Source: Pterois miles
Lineage: Eukaryota > Chordata > Actinopteri > Perciformes > Scorpaenidae
NCBI GenBank assembly: GCA_947000775.1
Contig: CAMQGK010000514.1
Span: 1,978,501-2,042,500 of the forward strand
Direction of reading: 5' to 3'
DNA length: 64,000 nucleotides
The translations under genes were made by a program, and so were the position numbers. The notes under the pieces were generated by a model. It was not told the DNA's origin and searched no databases. It saw only the letters and a program-made list of their open reading frames with translations. Shown piece by piece: positions 27,623 to 37,179 of the stretch (its first letter is position 1; each line of letters starts with the position of its first letter).

Positions 27623-27974
27623 GAGCTTGAGTCAGAACTCCAACCTGAACCTGACCTCCGGCCATCATCCGAATCTCCACATCAAGTCAGAGCCGGCCTC
27701 CCCTCCCAGAGACCGGGGCGTCAGCATGGTCGGCGCGGGACTCGGCGGAGGAGCCGCGACCGCGGCCGGATACTCCTCCACCGCTGGCCGGGGTCCCAGC
27801 GAAGCGGGCCGCTCCCCCGGCGACAGCGCATCCAGCTGCGGGAGCTCGTACGAAGGCAGCGAGGAGCGCGAGGATCACCACGGGAACTTCCTTCTCCAGC
27901 CGCTGTCCAATCAGGAGGAGCGCCACAGCCCGTCAGTCAAACGGATGAGGCTATCAGAGGGGTGGGCTACATGA
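27623..27974 (+). CDS. mef2c: mef2c, terminal coding exon with C-terminus
   Basis: After the acceptor TCCTCCAG the frame reads SLSQNSNLNLTSG, then IKSEPASPPRDR, a Gly/Ala-rich stretch, EAGRSPGDSASSCGSSYEGS and the terminus SPSVKRMRLSEGWAT, then TGA at 27,972. MEF2 proteins are MADS-box activators of muscle, neural and cardiac genes. The IKSEPxSP block is the family's phosphorylation-dependent SUMO motif, and SPSVKRMRL is the C-terminal nuclear-localisation segment. The ending LSEGWAT is typical of MEF2C; MEF2A-type proteins end in DAWVT, and MEF2D lacks both endings. Compared with mammalian MEF2C the exon is divergent: a GAGLGGGAATAAG-like insertion, and LLQPLSNQEE where the mammalian protein has a proline-rich stretch. 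Presence of arrdc3 in the same window fits MEF2C. The ohnolog (a or b) is not resolved. Confidence 0.88.
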
Positions 27975-28261
27975 TGGGAGGCGGCCTGCAACCAGAGGGG
28001 AGGCGGGGGTGTTAGTAAAGTTACCTTACAGTATTATTATTACTATTATTATTATTATATTCTTCCTGTACTGAGTGGGGTGTGCTAAATGTGTAACGGT
28101 AACATGTACGTGAGCAGGGGAGTCAGACAGTTTTATATATGAATACAGTGATGTCCTGCTGTATTTAAAACATGTACAAAGAGGAAGTACTTTGTAGTAT
28201 TTATCAAACTGCTAAGAATTACACTTAGAGTGACAAAGTTCAGTTCACTGAAACTGGAGAA
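27975..28261 (+). other. Probable mef2c 3' UTR start
   Basis: Sequence downstream of the mef2c stop includes a short ATT run (28,030-28,060). An AATAAA hexamer near 28,260 is a possible polyadenylation signal. It abuts a dispersed repeat, so the true 3' end is unknown. Confidence 0.4.
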
Positions 28262-28480
28262 TAAAAACATTAGGGCTGTCAATCAATTAAAATACGTAGT
28301 CATTTTTCATCTGTTTAAAATGAACCTTAAAGGGAGATTCGTCAAGTTTTTAATACTTATCAACATGGAGTGGACAAATATGTAAATGTATGTTTATATT
28401 TATAATCAATGAACAACACTAATCAATACCAGATATTGACCAGAAACCCTCCCAGGTTCTGACTTTAGCATCAACAATCT
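28262..28480 (+). repeat. Dispersed repeat, GGGCTGTCAATCAATTAAAA family, copy 1
   Basis: Shares AATCAATTAAAATA, AATGAACCTTAAAGGGAGAT, TATCAACATGGA and CCAGAAACCCTCCCAGGTTC with 42,118-42,365 in the same order and strand. A reversed copy occurs at 63,030-63,168. The common GGGCTGTCAA end suggests a non-autonomous element, but I see no clean terminal repeats. Confidence 0.7.
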
Positions 28481-28707
28481 GCTCCAATCAGAACATACAA
28501 ACTGCAGCCCAACAGGCAACAACAGCTGTCAGTGTGTCAGAGTGCTGACTGGACTAGGACTTGATCCAGACTGACTGGGACTATCATAAAGTGGTCATGT
28601 CTGTAAAGGGGAGACTGGTGGGGACCCAGAGAACCCATTTACATCCACACATCTGGAGGTCAGAGGTCAAGTCTGGAGCCTCATTTAACCTCCTTCACTA
28701 CCAGCTA

Positions 28708-28782
28708 GTCTGACCTGGTTGGTACTGATGGATCCATCAGGTTCTCTAGTTTCAGATGAGACCAGGATGTAGTGGGGGGGGG

Positions 28783-28817
<35 letters not shown>

Positions 28818-28876
28818 CTGACCTGGTTGGTACTGATGGATCCATCAGGTTCTCTAGTTTCAGATGAGACCAGGAT

Positions 28877-28920
<44 letters not shown>

Positions 28921-28979
28921 CTGACCTGGTTGGTACTGATGGACCCATCAGGTTCTCTAGTTTCAGATGAGACCAGGAT

Positions 28980-29011
<32 letters not shown>

Positions 29012-29070
29012 CTGACCTGGTTGGTACTGATGGATCCATCAGGTTCTCTAGTTTCAGATGAGACCAGGAT

Positions 29071-29114
<44 letters not shown>

Positions 29115-29182
29115 CTGACCTGGTTGGTACCGATGGACCCATCAGGTTCTCTAGTTTCAGATGAGACCAGGATGTAGTAGTT

Positions 29183-29213
<31 letters not shown>

Positions 29214-29364
29214 CTGACCTGGTTGGTACTGATGGATCCATCAGGTTCTCTAGTTTCAGATGAGACCAGGATGTAGTAGTAGTATATAGTAGTAGTAGTA
29301 GTAGTCTGACCTGGTTGGTACTGATGGATCCATCAGGTTCTCTAGTTTCAGATGAGACCAGGAT

Positions 29365-29405
<41 letters not shown>

Positions 29406-29464
29406 CTGAGCTGGTTGGTACCAATGGATCCATCAGGTTCTCTAGTTTCAGATGAGACCAGGAT

Positions 29465-29496
<32 letters not shown>

Positions 29497-29555
29497 CTGA
29501 CCTGGTTGGTACCAATGGATCCATCAGGTTCTCTAGTTTCAGATGAGACCAGGAT

Positions 29556-29590
<35 letters not shown>

Positions 29591-29649
29591 CTGAGCTGGT
29601 TGGTACTGATGGATCCATCAGGTTCTCTAGTTTCAGATGAGACCAGGAT

Positions 29650-29693
<44 letters not shown>

Positions 29694-29735
29694 CTGACCT
29701 GGTTGGTACCAATGGATCCATCAGGTTCTCTCTGT
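28708..29735 (+). repeat. Compound minisatellite: ~65 bp unit plus (TAG)n, 11 copies
   Basis: Eleven copies of a unit starting TCTGACCTGGTTGGTACTGA and ending GAGACCAGGATG are each followed by a run of roughly 6-15 TAG triplets. Units start near 28,708, 28,817, 28,920, 29,009, 29,113, 29,212, 29,304, 29,404, 29,495, 29,590 and 29,692. The unique part is almost invariant, while the TAG runs vary and are occasionally interrupted. Tyr- or Leu-rich open frames across it are by-products. Confidence 0.95.
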
Positions 29736-29889
29736 ATTTGGATGGAAACCTGAGTTGCGACAAGGAGAAATTATCCATGAATTTACAAAACAGCAAATAT
29801 GATAGAAAAGAATATACAATGATACACGTGTTGATATTAAATATAAGTGTAAGATCTTCTCTCATGAATCATCTCAGGATCCCTCAGAT

Positions 29890-29940
29890 TTATCTGGTGA
29901 CCCTTTTGAGGGGCCCAACCCCTAGGTTGGGAACCACTGG
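29890..29940 (-). mobile_element. Possible hAT-type element end
   Basis: The sequence AGGTTGGGAACCACTG is the reverse complement of a CAGTGGTTCCCAACCT end, which is characteristic of many hAT DNA-transposon terminal inverted repeats. No partner end was found nearby, so this may be a truncated non-autonomous copy. Confidence 0.35.
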
Positions 29941-30089
29941 ACTAAACTAGCTAACTGTGTTTTAATTAGAAGCTGTAACATCTCTGTAGTTGTACTTGAA
30001 TGATTATGAATTCATATTTTTTACTCATAATGGAGTATTTTTTATTGGATTCATCAGGTCTTCATATTCCAGTATCATCTCAAGTTGTG

Positions 30090-30166
30090 TTCATTTCTTA
30101 AAGAAATTAATGACATTATAACATATTTGCGTTATTATCTTGTTAACTTTGACAGCCCTATTGTCC
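30090..30166 (-). repeat. Fragment ending in TTTGACAGCCCT, reversed GGGCTGTCAA end
   Basis: The stretch ends with TTAACTTTGACAGCCCT, the reverse complement of the AGGGCTGTCAA end seen at 28,272. The interior (GCGTTATTATCTTG) is AT-rich and differs from copy 1, so it may belong to a sister family. Confidence 0.4.
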
Positions 30167-30527
30167 ACATTATTAATGATGTCAGCAGGTTTAGCCAATC
30201 AGAGATGAGGATTTATACGTTGAATCTGAGCGATTTTTACTTTTAGCAGTTTGATAAATGTTCAGGATTCGTACATGTTTGTACTACAGCAGCTGGAGAG
30301 AGTTTGACGTGTACATGTATCGCTTGATTTATGTGTGTTCGGGTTGGGGGGTAAATAACATGTCACATGCACATTCATGTGTGCACGTGTATGCAAACTA
30401 ACACAAAAGGTCAAAGTGAAGAAGTCTGGTACTCTAAACGGTTTGATAACATGGACGAGCAAAACCGCTCAGTCCGCGACCGCCGTGTTGCAGGTTCAAC
30501 ATATTTGTGCACATTTAAACATATAAC

Positions 30528-30529
<2 letters not shown>

Positions 30530-30601
<72 letters not shown>
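30530..30601 (+). repeat. (CA)n(GA)n compound microsatellite
   Basis: About 18 CA dinucleotides are followed, after a short TGG, by about 16 GA dinucleotides. The flanks (29,941-30,529) show no gene I can support. Confidence 0.95.
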
Positions 30602-30604
<3 letters not shown>

Positions 30605-31791
30605 GTGCGGTGAGAGACAGATGGAGAAGCTCTGGTGAGATGGACAGAAATGGCGGCTGAGGAGGTTTTTGAGTTATTTGCATAGAAAAGATTCACTTGA
30701 TGTGAAAACGCTTCTCAGCGTTCAGAGACAAGAATCATTTTCAGAGCTGTGTTCGCAAAAATGGGATTTTCAGTGAATTATAATCCAGATACGCAAAACT
30801 GTGGAAGCAAACAAACACTGCAAGGATTTCAATATTACACGTTAGTGAATAACTTAAGATTTACCACTACTGAATACTGTGTACCCTAAAATATGTACAT
30901 CCACATACACAAATACCAATACTAACCCTAACCGTTCAATAAAATATTAATTTAATGGAAATAAAAGCCTGTCAGGAGCAGCAGGAAGTTGCAAGCTTAA
31001 ATAAAAACCTAAAAACTCAATAAGCAGCATTACAGGAATTAAAGTATGGACATAAAAGTTATTCCAATGTGACTACACCTAAAATAAAAAATAGAGTAAT
31101 AGTTATAAATATTGAATATTCTAAATATATTTTACTTGGTAAACCATCAATCAGAATTTAAATTCAGAAACATGATTTTAGAAATTGTTTTAAAAAAACA
31201 TCTTAATGTTCTGAATATTTTTTTTAATTTAATTTTTCTTAAAGTATGAACATGCAAATGTTAATCCCACAAAACGGTGCATCCATAAATAAATTAGAAA
31301 ATAAATAAATTTAGATACTTTTGAATTTATAGCATTGAAGTATTTTACTTTGAAAACCATCTATCACAATTAAAGTTGAGTCAATTTCAAAAACCTGATT
31401 TTAGAGTTTGTTTTTTGTTCAATATTCAAAATGTAATCAAAACATAAAATTGGATTTCTGTCAATTTGAGATGAAATGCAAATTCAAAAAATAAATCTAT
31501 TTATACATTTTAAAAAATGGAAATAACCTGGTAATTTTAGAAGAGAAATCGACCCACATTAATTAACATAGTTGGCTTTTAAATTTAATATTTCACTGTG
31601 GTAGTATTGAAGTATTTAATGGTGGTTAAATTTCACCAATGTTGATTGATGTTAGATAATTGAAAATAAATGATCATGGCGTTTGTTTGCTTCCATACAA
31701 ATTTATTTTCCTATAAAACAAACAACATGGTTTTACGTTTGGAACAACAGACTCTCATACAGGCTGAGTAATGAATTAACGTCACTCAGAG
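30602..31791. other. AT-rich spacer with a 15 bp inverted repeat pair
   Basis: No coding signal is recognised. TGGAAGCAAACAAAC at 30,802-30,816 and its exact reverse complement at 31,681-31,695 bracket about 0.9 kb of AT-rich sequence, which contains two loosely similar blocks (near 31,140 and 31,360). It could be a small non-autonomous DNA element, but target duplications are not evident. Confidence 0.35.
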
Positions 31792-32530
31792 AGAGAGAGA
31801 GCTAGCTGTTAGCTTAGCAGTCAGCTGTTAGCCATTAGCTTAGCAGTCAGCTGTTAGCCGTTAGCTTAGCAGTCAGCTGTTAGCCATTAGCTTAGCAGTC
31901 AGCCTGTTAGCTTAGCAGTCAGCCGTTAGCCGTTAGCTTAGCAGTCAGCTGCTTGCCGTTAGCTTAGCAGTCAGCTGTTAGCAGTTAGCTTAGCAGTCAG
32001 CTGTTAGCCGTTAGCTTAGCAGTCAGCTGCTTGCCGTTAGCTTAGCAGTCAGCTGTTAGCCGTTAGCTTAGCAGTCAGCCGTTAGCCGTTAGCTTAGCAG
32101 TCAGCCGTTAGCAATTAGCTTAGCAGTCAGCCGTTAGCAGTTAGCTTAGCAGTCAGCCGTTAGTTTGGCAGTCAGCTGTTAGCCGTTAGCTTGGCAGTCA
32201 GCTGTTAGCCGTTAGCCTGGAGTCAGCTGTTAGCCGTTAGCTTGGCAGTCAGCTGTTAGCCGTTAGTTTGGCAGTCAGCTGTTAGCCGTTAGCTTGGCAG
32301 TCAGCTGTTAGCCGTTAGCTTGGCAGTCAGCTGTTAGCCGTTAGCTTGGCAGTCAGCCGTTAGCCGTTAGCTTGGCAGCCAGCCGTTAGCCATTAGCTTA
32401 GCAGTCAGCCGTTAGCCATTAGCTTAGCAGTCAGCCGTTAGTTTGGCAGTCAGCTGTTAGCCGTTAGCTTGGCAGTCAGCTGTTAGCCGTTAGCTTGGCA
32501 GTCAGCTGTTAGCCGTTAGCTTAGCAGTCA
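31792..32530 (+). repeat. 26 bp minisatellite (CAGTCAGCTGTTAGCCGTTAGCTTAG), ~27 copies
   Basis: Units combine CAGTCAGCTGTTAGCC with GTTAGCTTAG or GTTAGCTTGG over about 740 bp. Single-base variants cluster: TTAGCTTAG types are mainly left, TTAGCTTGG types mainly in the right half. GTTAGCTTAGC also appears in the dispersed repeat found in arrdc3 introns, which may be its source. Confidence 0.93.
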
Positions 32531-32849
32531 GGGTGACGACTGCTCTCCTAAAAGCCATATCCAGCAGGACAGTGATGCTTCGCTGCACAAACTTGTAGTG
32601 TTGTTTTTCAATTCTTTACTATATGAAATTGATATTCTTGGATGTCTGCAGCTGTATTTAATAAGATAACTAATATAAAAAGCAGAGAGGTGCACATTCT
32701 GTTAAACATTCAGGGAGATTTTAAGTTAAGTTTAAAACAGTAATTCCCTTTAAAAAGGTCAGCTAACTTTACATCAGTGACAGTCGCACAAGGGACAAAT
32801 TACTGGTGATTATTAACTACAATAAAGGTTTTATATACATATGTATATA
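32531..32849. other. Unique spacer, nothing recognised
   Basis: About 320 bp of AT-rich sequence without a coding, RNA or repeat signal that I can support. Confidence 0.4.
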
Positions 32850-33490
32850 TAAATACACACACACACACACACACTAAGAATCACAGTAAAAAGTACAACA
32901 TTTGCCTCTGAGATATAGTGGAGTAGAAGGAAGGTAACGTACAATGGAAATACTAAAAGTACAAGTACCTCTGAATTGTTCTCAAGAAAAGTAAATGCAC
33001 TGAGGTTCAGTACTGGAGTAAATGTACTAAGTGACAATCTCACAAAGTACAAATTACTGGTTATGGTGATTATTAAAATATATAATATCCAGTATTTGCC
33101 TGAGATTTAATGGAGTAGAAGTATAAAGTAGCAGAAAATGGAAATACTTAAGTGAAGTACAAGTACCTCAAAACTGTTCATAAGTAGAGTAAATGTACTT
33201 TTTTTGTACATTTACTGAAGTACTGTACCTGTTGGTGACAATCTCACAAAGTATAAATTAGTGGTGATTATTAAATTATGCAGTATTTACAGTGGTGGAA
33301 CCTTACTGAGTAAAACTACAACAAATACACCATTACAAGAGTAAAAAGTACAATCTTCACCTCTGAGATGTAGTGGGGTAGAAGTAGAAAGTAGCAGAAA
33401 TTGGAAATACTCGAGTAAAGTATCTCTGAATACTTCTTTAGTAGAGTAGATGTACAGGCCTTCAATCAATGTACTTCCCAGCACTGTATG
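32850..33490 (-). repeat. (CA)n followed by three copies of the AGTACTTGAGTAAA dispersed repeat
   Basis: A short (CA)n at about 32,855-32,874 precedes three related blocks (about 32,875-33,050, 33,080-33,260 and 33,290-33,490). Each carries CTCTGAGATNTAGTGGAGTAGAAG-like sequence, then GGAAATACT, AAGTACAAGTACCTC and GTAAATGTACTT. This family is abundant in teleost genomes and recurs in this window at 42.4-42.9, 59.9-60.7 and 61.0-61.1 kb. Confidence 0.7.
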
Positions 33491-33884
33491 AGTACTGGGA
33501 CTCTAACAGGATGTTGTGGACATGTTGAAGAAGAATGTGTGCCTTGTACCTAAAAGCCCCGCCACAATAAGAGCGTGGACAGAGAAGCTACTAACTGACA
33601 TCCACAGTGTTTGTGTGTTAAAGAGACCAGCTGGCTGAGGTTTGTTCACATTTGAATATTTTGGTTTTAAAACTGTATATTTGGAGCTTGAAGCCTCAGC
33701 CACAGTCTGTCCGTGTGCCGATGCAGCGAAGAAATCCACTCATGAAAATAGTTATCGTAGTAAAAAACAAGCAACAAACTGTTGACGAAGGGCAGAGCCC
33801 ACATGTGTTTTCTCTGTTTCCTGTGATGACGGCTGTTTTGTCTCACACTAACCCCACGGCCGACTCGTCAGTATGAAGACGCTG
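33491..33884. other. Spacer, nothing recognised
   Basis: No gene or known repeat is identified. Short open frames on both strands lack recognisable domains. Confidence 0.4.
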
Positions 33885-33978
33885 AGGGGGCTGGGGGGTC
33901 CGGGGGGGTCCGGGGGTCCCGGGGGTCCGGAGGGTCCGGGGGGGGTCCGGGGGGTCCGGAGGGTCCGGGGGGCCAGGA
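33885..33978 (+). other. G-rich GGGGGTCC tract, G-quadruplex-capable
   Basis: About ten runs of four to eight G are separated by TCC, TCCC or TCCGGA on the + strand, forming an irregular tandem repeat of GGGTCCGG. The run spacing satisfies the usual G-quadruplex pattern. Confidence 0.85.
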
Positions 33979-34559
33979 GCTCATCCTCAGGCTGACGGTG
34001 GAGCGTAGACTAACCAAAGTGTTCACTGTGTTTTTGGGTTTGACTCTTTCTCTAGGAACTGCCTGGACGCCCCAGTAAAATGATTTTATTTGTATTTGAC
34101 ATCAGTGAGTGTCCTCTGTCAGGACGGTGTCCACTGTGGACTGTGTCTCCCCTCTTTACATGTGCTTCTAATAACCGCCAGTTACACAAACACTCTGAGG
34201 AGATTGTTGGCGGCATAAGCTGGCCTTTGTCGCCACCTGGAGGCAACACTTCTCAGAAGATAAACTACATGCACAGGCAGAGGTCAAGTACAGCATCCCT
34301 CACTCAGAAATGTGGTAGTATTTGTATTTTGCAGAAAAAAAAATATACCAAAATAAAACAGGCTCCGTTATAAATGTCTGGGTGTGGTTTGTCGTCACGG
34401 TTTCTTCAGCTTTTTGTTGTGTTTTTTTTTTTTTTAAACGCTGCACGCTGGTTTTAATTTTACATAAGAGACAGTAGGACGAACTGTTCCTTTGTTTCTG
34501 AAGCTAAATAAACTCGTCAGAGACTCGACAGTCTGCGTATAGTCTAATAGTTCTAAAAA
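33979..34559. other. Spacer with T run, nothing recognised as coding
   Basis: Includes a 13-T run near 34,423 and GTCGCCACCTGGAGGC near 34,228, a partial CTCF-like match. No gene was identified. Confidence 0.4.
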
Positions 34560-35050
34560 GTCAAAGTACAGTAAAGCACACAATGAAAAGGAGTATGTCA
34601 TAAAACATCATAGTATGCCATGACACGGTATAGCATATCAGTAAAAGTCATAGTACAGTATGTCATAAAAGTCACAAAGTTACAGTATGTTGTTAAAAAG
34701 TTATACTATAGTATTCCATTAAAAAAAGTAAAGTCATAGTATCTCATAAAAAGTCAGGCTGTCATAAAAAGTCCTAAAAACGTAAAAAAGTCATGATATA
34801 GTACGTCAAAAAGAGTCAGAAAAAGACATAAAGGCATAAAGAGTAATGAAAAGTCATACTAAGGTATGTCTAAAAGAGTCATTAAATGTCATAATAAAAG
34901 TCAGGATAGTATGTCATAAAGTCATAGTATCATATGTCATAAAAACTCATAGTATAGTATGTCAGAAAGAGTCATAAAAAGTCCCAAAAAGACAAAAATT
35001 CATAAAAACGTTATTAAAAGTTGTAATATATTATGTAATTAAAAGTCATA
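34560..35050 (+). repeat. Satellite-related GTCATAGTATAGTATGTCATAAAA patch
   Basis: Irregular short-period copies of AAAAGTCATAGTATAGTATGTCATAAAA, often with deletions, fill about 490 bp. The core CATAGTATAGTATGTC is also a landmark of the 155 bp satellite at 1-25.3 kb. The period here is much shorter (about 25-45 bp). Confidence 0.7.
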
Positions 35051-35654
35051 TAAAACACAGACGTTCAAAACTGAATTGAAAATATACAGAAGTGTTTTCT
35101 CCTAAAACTAAAAACGAAAACTGAGCAGTGAAGCAGCATTTAGACAATAATGTACAGACATACAATACTATAACTATATCGATAATTTAATAATTAACTG
35201 CATTAATAAAGGTTTGTTGGTGTGCTGTCCTGGCTCTGCGTTTATTGATAACAATATAATATAATTAACTCTGGAGCAGCCTCAGACTGAGGGCCAGGGG
35301 GCGCCACACACCGCGTGATCCCGTCCTACGGTTCAGACTCTGCTGCCGAGGAGGATCACTGTCAGATCACTGCCGCTCATCTCGGGCTGCACCGTCACTA
35401 TAACCAGTCTCAACTGTCTCAAACCAACCCCTAATCTAAACTAAATAATTATTACACACAAGTACACAGTACCTAAAGCTGTCCGATACATGTAGAACAG
35501 TAAAAAGTACAATATTTAGGTAGAAAATAGCAGAAAATGGGAATATTGTCATATCTCAATAACAATACGTAGCATGTTTTCTGGTTCAATAAAATAAGTC
35601 TATATAATATAACCGCATGGTAAAGTCTATTGTTCCTGTTATATGAATACTTGA
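35051..35654. other. Spacer, nothing recognised
   Basis: AT-rich sequence with one GC-richer part at 35,285-35,390. No coding signal was found. Confidence 0.4.
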
Positions 35655-35789
35655 CAAATGAAAAGTAGTAGTAGTAGAAGTAGTAGTAGTAGTAGTACCA
35701 ATAGCAGCAGAGTATTTTCTCATTTTAAGAACTTGAGTGAACTGAAAAAAGAAAAAGTCTCTAGCGTATATATAATATATATACACACA

Positions 35790-35837
<48 letters not shown>
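35655..35837 (+). repeat. (AGT)n and (CA)n microsatellites before LINE A
   Basis: An imperfect AGT run (35,665-35,697) and a CA run of about 24 units (35,790-35,837) precede the 5'-truncated LINE directly. An open frame running through the microsatellites into the LINE is fortuitous upstream of about 35,840. Confidence 0.9.
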
Positions 35838-35840
<3 letters not shown>

Positions 35841-36543
35841 TTCTCACACGCCATCACAGTCATTGTGTATATTCCCCCGGGCGCCGAGGCGGCTCAGGCG
35901 AGTGACGCCATCAGCTCCACCGTCGGCGGATTACAGACCAAACACCCGGACTCATTCATTATCATCAACAGAGCCTTTAACCATGTTAAAGTCTGCAAAA
36001 CACTAACTAACTTCACCCAGTACGTTACCTGTAACACCAGAAAAAACAGGACCCTGGACCTGCTGTATGCCAACATTAAGGAGGCATACAGCTCCACTGC
36101 CCTGCCCCCCCTCAGACGATCAGACCACAACCTCATCAGGCTGGTACCTAAATACAAGCCTGTTGTTAGGAGACAGCCCGCCACCATCAGGACTGTACAG
36201 CAGTGGTCTGCAGACGTTGAGGAGGAGCTGAGGGAGTGTTACAGGACTACAGACTGGGGGATGTTTGAGAGGGTCCACGGTGAGGACATTCAGGGACTCT
36301 CTCACACCATAACGGACTACATCCGGTTCTGTGAGGAGAGCATCGTACCCACCAAAAAGGTACGTTGCTTTCCCAACAACAAGCCCTGGATCACAGGGCA
36401 CATCAAAACCCTGTTAAACAGGAAGAAGAGGGATTTCATGGCCAGGGACAGAGAGGGGACCAAGGCTGTCCAGAAGGAGCTGAAGAAGGAGCTTCAGCTG
36501 GCTAAGGACACCTACAAGGACAAGCTGGATGATACAGCCAAGT
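35838..36543 (+). pseudogene. LINE A ORF2 fragment: APE endonuclease C-terminal part and linker
   Basis: The frame reads FSHAITVIVYIPPGAEAA, then FIIINRAFNHVK, RTLDLLYANIKEAY and SDHNLIRLVPKYKPVV, then the linker with CFPNNKPWITGHIKTLL. The SDH motif is the last catalytic block of apurinic-type LINE endonucleases and is intact here. The N-terminal half, with the metal-binding Asn and Glu motifs, is missing. The usual GDFNH is NRAFNH, which loses the catalytic Asp region. Translation stops at a TGA right after DKLDDTAK, at a deletion that removes the stretch leading to the reverse transcriptase. It is not functional. Confidence 0.88.
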
Positions 36544-37003
36544 GATGAAGCAGTTCTCCAGGGTGAACACTAACAAGGCCAGGGGGCCTGACAACATCAA
36601 CCCCAGGGTGCTCAAGGCGTGTTCAGGGCAGCTGGCAGGAGCGTTCCAGCACCTCTTCAACCTCTCTCTCAGGCTGAAGAAGGTACCACAACTCTGGAAG
36701 ACCTCCTGCATCGTCCCAGTGCCCAAGAAAGGACTCCCTAGCACCCTCAAGGACTACAGGCCAGTCGCTCTGACGTCACACGTCATGAAGATCCTGGAGA
36801 GACTGGTCCTGCAGCACCTCAGGCCCCTGGTGAGTGACTCCCTGGACCCCCTACAGTTTGCATACCAGGCAAACATCCTGTTCACCATCTACACCTCCGA
36901 CTTCTGCTTCAACTCCCAACATGCCTCCTGCAGGAATTCTCCGATGACTCCTCCATCGTCGGCTGCATCACAGATGAAAACGAGGAGGAGTACAGGACCT
37001 TTG
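36542..37003 (+). pseudogene. LINE A ORF2 fragment: reverse transcriptase with internal deletion
   Basis: In a different frame from the endonuclease piece, the sequence reads NTNKARGPDNINPRVLK, VPQLWKTSCIVPVPKKG, YRPVALTSHVMKILERLV and DPLQFAYQ, the early fingers blocks of LINE reverse transcriptase. After FAYQA a deletion of roughly 300-350 bp removes the first catalytic Asp block. The reading then continues LFTIYTSDF and, one frame over, EFSDDSSIVG, which is the F-x-DD catalytic box. It ends where LINE B begins. Confidence 0.88.
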
Positions 37004-37179
37004 GTATCATGGCGCCGCCTGTTACAGCAGCTCTTGCTCATTGTAGAACTTTTCTCTTTAAAAACTTTTTAATCTTTTATTTCACGAGCCATTACTATGT
37101 CCTTTAATTCAACAGTCTTTTCTGGCACTATGGAGACCAAAACAGCAGTTTTGGTCATAACTTTTCATTACTTTTCACG

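Larger units (their letters stand above)
35838..37003 (+). mobile_element. LINE A (L2/jockey-like), 5' part, 5'-truncated
   Basis: Non-LTR retrotransposon sequence begins in the endonuclease domain right after a CA run and continues to EEEYRT in the reverse transcriptase near 37,000. There it is interrupted by LINE B. The sequence resumes at 40,701 with VENFVRWCDTNHLQLN, the natural continuation, so LINE B inserted into LINE A. Confidence 0.9.

Noticed and set aside
28685..29865. Tyr-rich and Leu-rich open frames of up to 156 codons
   Set aside because: They come from TAG runs read on the reverse strand within the compound minisatellite.
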